Source: an uncultured Mycoplasmatota bacterium (lineage in GTDB: Bacteria; Bacillota_I; Bacilli_A; RF39; UBA660). From it: 5,555 bases of DNA. Each line of letters opens with the position of its first letter. The stretch's first letter is position 1. The stretch is from NCBI GenBank assembly GCA_948437815.1, contig CAOJKG010000058.1, positions 1 to 5,555 on the forward strand, read 5' to 3'. The translations under genes were made by a program, and so were the position numbers. Below the pieces are notes generated by a model. The model saw only the letters and a list, made by a program, of their open reading frames with translations, was not told the DNA's origin and searched no databases. Below are positions 1 through 4,551 of the stretch, piece after piece.

Positions 1-343
1 ATTTCTCCTTACCTCTAAATTCTACATGTGGGAATATAAAATCTAAATCTCTATTTTCATATGTACTTATATTTATATGTAATTCATCATTTTCTAGTTT
101 AGAATCTCCTAAACTTACTGAAGATAATGTAAAAGATTTATTTAGAAACTCTATAGAATATTTCTTCTTATACTTTTCCATTAATTCTTTTATTTTACTA
201 TCTAACTCTTCTTTATTTACTTTTCCTTCTTTATCTTTTAACTCATCTATTATTCTACTTATATCTCTATTAATTTTATTAACTAATTGTAAATTCTTTT
301 GTTTTAATGTTGGATTTGTTATAATTGGAATAGCTTCTTTCAT
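1..343 (-). CDS. Orphan protein, N-terminal 114 residues (3' end outside window)
   Basis: An open frame begins with ATG at 341-343 and runs off the left edge without a stop, giving 114 complete codons. The start is set by a strong AGGAGG at 355-360, 11 nt upstream, right after the TAG of the preceding gene. The protein opens with a short stretch beginning MKEAIPIITNP. Residues from about 13 to 65 are charged and Lys/Glu/Ile-rich and look helical, possibly coiled coil. After that the sequence becomes more strand-like, with alternating hydrophobic residues and the segment LDFIFPHVEFRG near the visible end. No signal peptide, membrane segment or cysteine motif is visible. I do not recognise the family. 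It is the fourth gene of the unit that starts with the transglycosylase-like protein, so it is probably co-transcribed with it. The gene is certain; its function is unknown. Confidence 0.85.
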   Translation of the reverse strand, partial: MKEAIPIITNPTLKQKNLQLVNKINRDISRIIDELKDKEGKVNKEELDSKIKELMEKYKKKYSIEFLNKSFTLSSVSLGDSKLENDELHINISTYENRDLDFIFPHVEFRGKEK

Positions 344-361
344 AAGATCAACTCCCTCCTG

Positions 362-577
362 CTAATATCTACCCATTAGAAATTCATACCAATATTCTTC
401 TTCATCTGCACATCTATCACATAAACCTAAATTGTCACGATGTTCTTCAATACTAATTCTTAATCCACATTCTTCACAATATTCTTCTTCATCTGCACAT
501 CTATCACATAAACCTAAATTGTCACGATGTTCTTCAATACTAATTCTTAATCCACATTCTTCACAATATCTCATCAT
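362..577 (-). CDS. Tiny protein with two identical zinc-ribbon-like Cys4 modules
   Basis: This 71-aa acidic protein consists almost entirely of two identical 29-residue modules. Each has the pattern CEECG-x14-CDRC: Cys5, 8, 24 and 27 in the first, Cys34, 37, 53 and 56 in the second. Each module ends in ADEEEY. Paired CxxC knuckles 15 residues apart are typical of small zinc ribbons or treble-clef folds that bind one zinc through four cysteines. Zinc binding is inferred from spacing, not shown. The tail after module two is only about ten residues. Two adjacent ATG codons (575-577 and 572-574) follow an AAGGAG site that overlaps the stop of the gene before it; the spacing is 5 nt to the first and 8 nt to the second, so the second may be the true start. 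The role is unknown; small Cys4 proteins in phages can be nucleic-acid or host-protein binders. The exact duplication is the odd feature. Confidence 0.85.
   Translation of the reverse strand: MMRYCEECGLRISIEEHRDNLGLCDRCADEEEYCEECGLRISIEEHRDNLGLCDRCADEEEYWYEFLMGRY
390..569 (-). repeat. Exact 87-bp in-frame tandem duplication
   Basis: Bases 391-477 and 478-564 are identical over all 87 positions. The periodicity extends one base to the left (390) and five to the right (565-569), giving 180 bp of perfect 87-bp period. The unit is exactly 29 codons, so the reading frame is kept and a whole Cys4 module is duplicated. Even third codon positions are unchanged, which points to a recent duplication, continuing recombination between copies, or an assembly artefact. 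It is not a CRISPR array: there are no spacers and it lies wholly inside a coding frame. Confidence 0.97.
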
Positions 578-579
578 GT

Positions 580-789
580 TTACTCCTTTTCAAATTTAAA
601 CCTTAAATTTATATCTGGTGTAGTTAATAATACTAGTTCTTTTCCATAATCTTTGTTATAAATAAACCTAGAGATGATATTTTTGATTTTTGATTTAGAT
701 TCATTTAATAATTTCATTGCTTCTTGTTCTTGTTTTTCATTATATGCTAATCTTTTTATTTCTTTTTCTATATCTTCATAATTTATCAT
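580..789 (-). CDS. Small helical orphan protein
   Basis: This encodes a 69-aa protein when started at the ATG at 787-789. That start lies 1 nt after the TAA of the transglycosylase-like gene and has an AAGGAT site at 799-804 with 9 nt spacing. The frame could be extended upstream to an ATG at 841-843, but that would overlap about 50 bp of the preceding gene with no matching ribosome site, so I reject it. Residues 1 to about 40 are Lys/Glu-rich and look like one long helix (YEDIEKEIKR...), followed by a short strand-like tail with LVLLTTPDINLRFKF. There are no cysteines, membrane segments or recognisable motifs. The gene is coupled to its neighbours on both sides: its own TAA sits inside the leader of the zinc-ribbon gene. 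I do not recognise the family. It could be a small cytoplasmic partner of either neighbour, but nothing in the sequence shows this. Confidence 0.8.
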   Translation of the reverse strand: MINYEDIEKEIKRLAYNEKQEQEAMKLLNESKSKIKNIISRFIYNKDYGKELVLLTTPDINLRFKFEKE

Positions 790-790
790 T

Positions 791-1687
791 TTAATACCAT
801 CCTTTTTGTTGAGAGTGTGACCAAGCATTACTTGGATTTCCATATCTATTTTTAATATATTTTAAACCCCATCTAATTTGTGCTTGAGGATCATTTATAT
901 TTCCTTCAGAAGCTATCTTACTAGCAGGTAAAGATTGGGGAATACCAAAAGCTCCTGAAGATTTATTTCTAGCTGCTGGATTCCATCCGCTTTCTCTATT
1001 CCATAACTTTACTAAACATTGAAAATCATTTTCTGACCATCCATAATTATTACATAGTTGTTTAGCGTATGCTTGATATTCTGCTTTAGATCCAGTAACT
1101 TTTGTAGTTGTTTGAGTATTTGCTGATTGTCTAGGTGTAGTACTACCTCTTGATGTTACTGAAACTTTATTTAGTTTTTCTCTTAATTCCTTAGTTTGAT
1201 TTTGTTGTTCTTCTGTTTGTTTTTGTAATTCATTTAATCTTTCTTCTATTTTCTTATTATATTCATCTAATTCTGTTTGTTTTTGTGTATCTAATTCTTT
1301 ATCTGTTGTTATTTGATCTTCTAATTGATCTATTTTGCTAGTTGTATTATTTAATAACTTATATCCTGTATGTACTGTAAAAATTAAAAATATAAGTATT
1401 AAAATTGAAATAAAATTATTTGCTATATATTTTAGTGTAGGTTTAATAGTTTTTGGTAAAGATTTAATTAATCTAAGTAATAAGTCTAATACTATTACAA
1501 TTGGTGTTACTATAATTACTAATATAATTTTAATCCAAGCAGGTAATTTTCTTATTCTTTGTTTAAATGTTAATTTTTCTTTCTTTACTTTTAACTTACC
1601 TTTAGATCTTTTCCCTTTCTTAAATTTTAATTTGTTCTTTTTCAGGTCTGGCTCCTTTTTGTGTTTACTTTGTTTTAAAAATTTCAT
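791..1687 (-). CDS. Membrane-anchored lytic-transglycosylase-like protein
   Basis: This 298-aa protein probably cleaves the MurNAc-GlcNAc backbone of peptidoglycan. Residues 1-50 are extremely Lys/Arg-rich. Hydrophobic segments lie at about 52-73 and 88-110. Residues about 112-176 form a Gln/Glu/Lys-rich coiled coil, about 177-200 are a Ser/Thr-rich linker, and about 201-298 are the enzymatic domain. The domain has the order of the SLT/Rpf-like fold seen in aggregation-promoting-factor C-terminal domains: LWNRESGWNP with likely catalytic Glu232, then GAFGIPQ (245-251), IRWGLKYI (271-278), and AWSHSQQKGWY at the very end. Cys212 and Cys224 could pair if the domain is exported. The ATG at 1685-1687 has an AAGGAGGA site at 1695-1702. 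It is the first gene after the promoter at 1744-1772. A phage virion or entry role, a lysis role, or a conjugation-type wall-opening role all fit; context does not decide between them. The domain call is strong, the biological role weak. Confidence 0.92.
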   Translation of the reverse strand: MKFLKQSKHKKEPDLKKNKLKFKKGKRSKGKLKVKKEKLTFKQRIRKLPAWIKIILVIIVTPIVIVLDLLLRLIKSLPKTIKPTLKYIANNFISILILIFLIFTVHTGYKLLNNTTSKIDQLEDQITTDKELDTQKQTELDEYNKKIEERLNELQKQTEEQQNQTKELREKLNKVSVTSRGSTTPRQSANTQTTTKVTGSKAEYQAYAKQLCNNYGWSENDFQCLVKLWNRESGWNPAARNKSSGAFGIPQSLPASKIASEGNINDPQAQIRWGLKYIKNRYGNPSNAWSHSQQKGWY

Positions 1688-1718
1688 TTTTAATTCCTCC
1701 TTCGTTCCTTTACAATAT

Positions 1719-1732
1719 TTTTCTTAAGAAAA
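1719..1732 (-). promoter_or_regulatory. 14-bp perfect palindrome in the 5' leader (possible operator)
   Basis: The palindrome TTTTCTTAAGAAAA is centred on CTTAAG. It lies 12-25 bp downstream of the predicted -10 box, close to the expected transcription start, and ends about 17 nt before the Shine-Dalgarno site of the transglycosylase-like gene. A repressor bound here could block initiation. Because the sequence is so AT-rich, part of this symmetry could be chance; the central CTTAAG gives it a little more weight. No regulator gene is visible in the window. Confidence 0.35.
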
Positions 1733-1743
1733 TTTATAGTATC

Positions 1744-1772
1744 AATATATACTATATTTTCAAATTTGTAAA
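1744..1772 (-). promoter_or_regulatory. SigmaA-type promoter for the transglycosylase-led unit
   Basis: On the minus strand the -35 box is TTTACA (1767-1772), one mismatch from TTGACA. The -10 box is TATATT (1744-1749), one mismatch from TATAAT. The spacer is exactly 17 bp. Transcription would start near 1737, giving a leader of roughly 50 nt that contains the AAGGAGGA ribosome site. It sits just downstream of the terminator of the preceding operon, where a new promoter is needed. A second TATAAA six bases downstream is a weaker alternative -10 box. The call rests on sequence only. Confidence 0.75.
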
Positions 1773-1787
1773 GGATCTTTTGAAAAT
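1756..1787 (-). promoter_or_regulatory. Inverted repeat flanking the -35 box (possible operator)
   Basis: Two perfect 9-bp arms, ATTTTCAAA at 1756-1764 and TTTGAAAAT at 1779-1787, are separated by 14 bp that contain the whole -35 hexamer. The arm centres are 23 bp apart, about two helical turns, a geometry compatible with a dimeric regulator. Such arms can arise by chance in AT-rich DNA, so this is a candidate only. Confidence 0.35.
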
Positions 1788-1807
1788 TTTTATAAAATTT
1801 TATAAAA
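1788..1807. repeat. Two tandem 10-bp AT palindromes upstream of the promoter
   Basis: TTTTATAAAA occurs twice without a gap (1788-1797 and 1798-1807), and each copy is itself a perfect palindrome. They lie roughly 50-70 bp upstream of the predicted start site, between the terminator hairpin and the -35 box. The 10-bp phase puts the A and T tracts on one face of the helix, as in bent DNA or an upstream activating element. They may also simply form the T-rich run after the terminator stem. Confidence 0.5.
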
Positions 1808-1810
1808 TAA

Positions 1811-1852
1811 TAAATGCAGATCTTTCTTATCTAATAGAAATACCTGCATTTA
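1811..1852 (-). terminator. Hairpin terminator ending the upstream operon
   Basis: Complementary arms at 1811-1827 and 1836-1852 leave an 8-nt loop. On the minus strand the outer stem is AAATGCAG pairing with CTGCATTT, followed by a G-T wobble, one further pair, one A-G mismatch, and five more pairs. A U-rich run interrupted by A residues follows on the minus strand (1790-1810). It begins about 25 nt after the TAG of the membrane-protein gene at 1877. The stem has few G/C pairs, as expected for such AT-rich DNA, so termination may be incomplete. Confidence 0.75.
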
Positions 1853-1876
1853 ATTATTTTTCATTATTAGTTTATT

Positions 1877-2641
1877 CTAGTCAACTAGGAAGCTATAAAA
1901 TATATTTTCCCAAAATAACCAGAATAAAAACCCTCCTATTATAATACCTACTATAAAAATTATCATAACTACTGTTGTCCAAGTAATACCCCAAGGTCTT
2001 ACCACTTCTTCTAAAGATTGATTATAAAAGTTTTTAATCATTTCTTTTTTATAATTACAAGTCATCGTAATATTCCAAGACTTTGGTATTATTTCATAAT
2101 TATATCTAGTATCATTATTTATATAATAGTAACTTCCACTTTTATTATGGGTAAAATCCTCTCCGATATTTTTATAATTTTGTCTTGTATATGAATAAGG
2201 TACATTGTAAATTGAAAAAGATTGTCCTAATAAAGTTACTGTATTAGTCTTCAGCTCCTCTGTTCCTCTTCTTTCCCATTCCCAGACAGTTTTAGTTCTA
2301 GTATGAGTATCACCATCACTATCAGTATATGTTTCTGTTTTTATATGAGATTCATAACAATATCTAGTTCTTTTAATACCAGCAAATGATTGATTTAATT
2401 CAGGAAAAGTAACTTCTTCATTAGATACTACAGTACCTGATATTAGAAATTCTTCTAATTTATTATTTATTGCATATTCTAATGATTGCTTATCTGTAAC
2501 TCTCATTAAATCTGAATAATGTCTATTTCTTTCTATTATTGAATTTTTTATAGCAGTAAATAACCAATAAATGCAAAAACATAATAAAACAACTAAAAGA
2601 ACCACTAATGTAGTTCTCAGCTTAACTCTCCAACTAATCAT
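1877..2641 (-). CDS. Membrane protein with terminal TM segments and a large ectodomain-like middle
   Basis: I start this 254-aa protein at the ATG at 2639-2641. That ATG overlaps the stop of the previous gene as ATGATTAG and has an AAGGAT site 7 nt upstream; the ATG three codons earlier has that same site directly abutting it. TM segments lie at about 10-31 (LVVLLVVLLCFCIYWLF) and 222-244. The roughly 190 residues between them are polar and strand-rich, with TYTDSDGDTHT around 104-114, Trp120 and Trp122, LLGQSF near 137-142, and two cysteines (95 and 195) that could pair if the region is outside the cell. The ISGTV...DGDTHT...WEW...LLG order reminds me of uncharacterised Firmicute membrane proteins and distantly of GIDE/TMEM43-like domains, but this is from memory and unverified. 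It is the last gene before the terminator and sits beside the membrane-bound transglycosylase-like gene, so an envelope role is plausible. Molecular function is unknown. Confidence 0.85.
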   Translation of the reverse strand: MISWRVKLRTTLVVLLVVLLCFCIYWLFTAIKNSIIERNRHYSDLMRVTDKQSLEYAINNKLEEFLISGTVVSNEEVTFPELNQSFAGIKRTRYCYESHIKTETYTDSDGDTHTRTKTVWEWERRGTEELKTNTVTLLGQSFSIYNVPYSYTRQNYKNIGEDFTHNKSGSYYYINNDTRYNYEIIPKSWNITMTCNYKKEMIKNFYNQSLEEVVRPWGITWTTVVMIIFIVGIIIGGFLFWLFWENIFYSFLVD

Positions 2642-3068
2642 TTTTACCATCCTTACTAACTTTTAAAATACTAGTTTTTTCTTTTACCTCAAAAGTCTGA
2701 TACTTATTTGAGTATTCATCTTCATCATTCCAAGGTAAATAAAATTGAACTGTTTTTGATTTTCTTTTATAAACTAACTCAATAGATACTACGTCATTTA
2801 CATTTTTAATTCTATCAAATAAATTAATATCTTTATTAATACATTCTTCATTAAATCTCGGAAAATTATTTAACAAGAAATCATTAGAAATCTCTAAATA
2901 GTCTAATCTACAATTACTAAAATTTAGTAATCCATTTAATATACTATAATCTAATCTATTATTAAAATTACTAATAGAAAACCTATGTATATACTTAATA
3001 GGGATAACACAATATTCACAATTTTCAAATACTAATTCAATTTGCTTTGGTTTTAATTTTTTAATCAA
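2634..3068 (-). CDS. Phage-type orphan with ENCEYC and DEYSNKYQ motifs
   Basis: The best start is TTG at 3066-3068, which gives 144 residues. It is preceded by GAGGTGAT, a long match to the extended anti-Shine-Dalgarno sequence. An ATG at 3087-3089 gives a frame seven residues longer but has no ribosome site and overlaps the upstream gene by 16 bp. Near the N-terminus is IELVFENCEYCVIPIKYI (Cys17 and Cys20). In the C-terminal half, FDRIKNVNDVVSIELVY is followed by LPW (111-113) and DEYSNKYQ (117-124). From memory, this combination of an ENCE...IPIKYI strand and a W...DEY.NKYQ block occurs in uncharacterised proteins of Firmicute phages; I cannot confirm this here. The protein looks like a mixed alpha/beta cytoplasmic domain, with no signal or TM segment. 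It is coupled to the membrane-protein gene by an 8-bp ATGATTAG overlap. Function is unknown. Confidence 0.85.
   Translation of the reverse strand: MIKKLKPKQIELVFENCEYCVIPIKYIHRFSISNFNNRLDYSILNGLLNFSNCRLDYLEISNDFLLNNFPRFNEECINKDINLFDRIKNVNDVVSIELVYKRKSKTVQFYLPWNDEDEYSNKYQTFEVKEKTSILKVSKDGKND
2649..2654 (-). promoter_or_regulatory. Ribosome site that fixes the start of the membrane protein
   Basis: AAGGAT lies 7 nt before the ATG at 2639-2641 but has no spacing to the ATG at 2648-2650, which it overlaps by two bases. It therefore favours the later ATG and shortens the protein by three residues compared with the longest frame. Confidence 0.65.
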
Positions 3069-3072
3069 ATAT

Positions 3073-3080
3073 ATCACCTC
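3073..3080 (-). promoter_or_regulatory. Extended Shine-Dalgarno GAGGTGAT selecting a TTG start
   Basis: GAGGTGAT matches eight consecutive bases of the anti-Shine-Dalgarno complement (AAGGAGGTGATC). The GAGG core lies 8 nt before TTG at 3066-3068. The TGA stop of the upstream gene (3074-3076) is embedded in it, a termination-reinitiation layout. No comparable site precedes the alternative ATG at 3087-3089. Confidence 0.75.
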
Positions 3081-3529
3081 TTCCAACATATTCTAATTTC
3101 TATATCTTCAACTCTTTTAAAAGTTCTCCAACATACTTTTTCATTTTGTAATTCATTATCTGTTTTTAAATCTTCATAACATTTCTTACAAAATCCAAAC
3201 TCTTTATCCCAAGGGATCTCTTGTAATTTCTTACCACATCTTTCACATACATTATCATGTATAGACTGATTAAACTTAAACTGTTCTCTATCTTTCTTTG
3301 TTCCAACTATTAAACACCTATGATTATTATAATCAGATTCTCGATATAAACCCCCAAACTGTATTGCTAAATCTGCATCATCTTGTATTTGTCTTATTTC
3401 ATTCCTCCAGGGTAATAGTTTACGTTTACCAATAGCTTGAAATAAAAGATGTCTACTAATTGAATCAAATAAATCATTATGCTCTTTCATAAAATCTCTT
3501 TTTAAAGTTAAATCTACTGTATTTTTCAT
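3074..3529 (-). CDS. Orphan protein with a C-terminal Cys4 zinc-ribbon-like motif
   Basis: This 151-aa protein starts at the ATG at 3527-3529, 1 nt after the TAG of the previous gene. Its ribosome site AAAGG lies inside that gene's last codons, 8 nt upstream. Residues 1 to about 55 look helical, with a basic patch around 35-46 (KRKLLPWRNEIR). The middle contains GGLYRESDYNNHRCLIVG. Residues 95-117 contain CERCG...CKKC with four cysteines (95, 98, 114, 117) and 15 residues between the knuckles, the same spacing as in the tiny double-module protein at 362-577. It probably binds one structural zinc. The tail to residue 151 is charged and has two more Cys-Trp pairs (133-134 and 148-149). The basic and zinc-ribbon features would suit nucleic-acid binding, but no specific family is recognised. 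The stop is embedded in the ribosome site of the following gene, which suggests translational coupling. Confidence 0.85.
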   Translation of the reverse strand: MKNTVDLTLKRDFMKEHNDLFDSISRHLLFQAIGKRKLLPWRNEIRQIQDDADLAIQFGGLYRESDYNNHRCLIVGTKKDREQFKFNQSIHDNVCERCGKKLQEIPWDKEFGFCKKCYEDLKTDNELQNEKVCWRTFKRVEDIEIRICWKR

Positions 3530-3530
3530 A

Positions 3531-4256
3531 CTAATTACCTTTTATAACGTTTAATACTTTAGTTACAAAACCAAATTTATGTTTTTTCTTTGCTTCTAAT
3601 GTTACAGTAAATACATCTTCTGTTTTAGTTTCTTGTAACCTATTTAACTGATTTATTAACTCATCTTTATCTTCAGGAATAGATATTTCTTTTACTATCT
3701 CTTTATTAGTTTGAGATACCAACTTATCTAAGGTTAAATCACAATATTCATCTATCCAGTCTCCAAGATAATAAAATCTTTGACACATAGCATCATTTTT
3801 TCTATCTATAAAAGCTCCAAATAATATTGGATCTCTTTCTTTATTTACCTCTTCAGTTAATTCTTTAGTATAATCTGTAAATAATACATATAACTCATCA
3901 AAAATATCTTTAGTCTTTTCTATTGTTTCAATTAGCTCATCTGGTATTTCTCTTGGATAATTTTTTAATTCAATAATCTTAACTACATCTTTTGCTATAT
4001 TATCTATATAATTTTCTATATCTTCTTTATAAATAAATTTAGTAATACCTAGATCAATTATTTCTTTTTCTTTTAATAATGATTTAATATGAAAAGCTAA
4101 CTTTTTAGCTGATTTCATTTGACCAGTTTTCTTGTACTTCTCTAGTAACTCAGTAGAGATTGAATAAAGCTTATTTATATCTTTATCATTAATCTCATTT
4201 ACTTTTTCTTTTACAGATTTAAAATATTCATAAGGTGATAATTCTTTTTCATCCAT
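3531..4256 (-). CDS. Helical orphan with a conserved-looking DPILFG...DEYCDLTLDKL block
   Basis: This 241-aa protein starts at the ATG at 4254-4256, one base after the TAA of the gene before it, with AAGG 8 nt upstream inside that gene. The sequence is rich in Lys, Glu, Asp and Ile and looks mostly helical, with amphipathic stretches at about 9-65, 78-97 and 104-140. A distinctive segment follows: RDPILFG (141-147), then FYYLGDWIDEYCDLTLDKL (161-179). Its Trp, Cys and acidic residues stand out from the low-complexity surroundings and look like a conserved core. From memory, similar blocks occur in uncharacterised proteins of Firmicute phages, but I cannot verify that or attach a function. There is no signal peptide or TM segment. 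The C-terminus is basic (KKKHKFGFVTKVLNVIKGN) and may form an amphipathic helix. The gene is certain; its role is unknown. Confidence 0.87.
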   Translation of the reverse strand: MDEKELSPYEYFKSVKEKVNEINDKDINKLYSISTELLEKYKKTGQMKSAKKLAFHIKSLLKEKEIIDLGITKFIYKEDIENYIDNIAKDVVKIIELKNYPREIPDELIETIEKTKDIFDELYVLFTDYTKELTEEVNKERDPILFGAFIDRKNDAMCQRFYYLGDWIDEYCDLTLDKLVSQTNKEIVKEISIPEDKDELINQLNRLQETKTEDVFTVTLEAKKKHKFGFVTKVLNVIKGN

Positions 4257-4257
4257 A

Positions 4258-4551
4258 TTATTTACCTTCTTTCATTAACTTAATTATTATAATATTAAAA
4301 TGCCCTATATGACAAGTTATCTTAGTAGGCATAAATAGAGCATAAACTTTAGATCTTTTATTTATTTTAAAAGGAAAAGAATACCCTACTTTTAATATAA
4401 CACTATTAGTATTATCTAATTCTAAATCATAAGTAGGATATTTCTTTATTTTATTTCTAAGACTTTTATCTATTATTAAATATTTATAATCATTTACTGT
4501 TTCTATTTTACCAGAATAAGATTTTTGTTTTCTCAACAAATTAAACTTCAA
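4258..4551 (-). CDS. Small beta-rich orphan with a non-ATG start
   Basis: This encodes a 97-aa protein when started at TTG (4549-4551). No in-frame ATG exists before residue 74, so a non-ATG start is required. An AGGAG site at 4564-4568 lies 12 nt before the TTG, which is long; an in-frame ATA at 4555-4557 has ideal 6-nt spacing but would be a very rare start codon. The frame overlaps the end of the upstream gene by 11 bp. The N-terminus is basic (LLRKQK), and the rest alternates hydrophobic and polar residues (YKYLIIDKSL, SVILKVGYSFPFKI, HFNIIIIKLM) as in a small beta barrel or sandwich. It has one cysteine, no signal peptide and no TM segment. The family is not recognised. Tight packing between two clear genes and a conserved 1-nt gap to the next ATG support it being real. 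Confidence 0.75.
   Translation of the reverse strand: MKFNLLRKQKSYSGKIETVNDYKYLIIDKSLRNKIKKYPTYDLELDNTNSVILKVGYSFPFKINKRSKVYALFMPTKITCHIGHFNIIIIKLMKEGK

Larger units (their letters stand above)
1706..1775. repeat. Widely spaced 10-bp inverted repeat over the -35 box and leader
   Basis: TCCTTTACAA at 1706-1715 is repeated exactly in inverted orientation as TTGTAAAGGA at 1766-1775, with 50 bp between. One arm covers the minus-strand -35 hexamer; the other lies in the leader, just upstream of the Shine-Dalgarno site. It contains three G/C pairs per arm, so it is less likely by chance than the pure A/T repeats nearby. It could be a pair of regulator half-sites permitting looping, or a long-range RNA pairing, though the upstream arm lies above the predicted transcript start, which argues against RNA pairing from this promoter. 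Confidence 0.4.

Noticed and set aside
390..569. Possible CRISPR array
   Set aside because: There are only two abutting 87-bp copies with no spacers, fully inside a coding frame.
790..843. Upstream extension of the 69-aa gene to an ATG at 841-843
   Set aside because: It would overlap the conserved C-terminal end of the transglycosylase domain and lacks a ribosome site; the ATG at 787-789 has a good one.
1335..1727. A 130-codon plus-strand open frame
   Set aside because: It lies antisense to the transglycosylase-like gene, reads as low-complexity Phe/Leu/Ile typical of the reverse of Lys-rich coding DNA, and has no supporting context.
1709..1740. Divergent plus-strand promoter (TTTACA followed by TTTATA or TATAGT)
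   Set aside because: Spacing to the -10-like boxes is 18-20 bp, no plus-strand gene follows, and the match is weak in such AT-rich DNA.
1811..1852. Bidirectional terminator or riboswitch
   Set aside because: The hairpin has a plus-strand T run too, but there is no plus-strand gene to terminate. It is a simple hairpin placed 25 nt after a stop codon, with no multi-helix aptamer structure.
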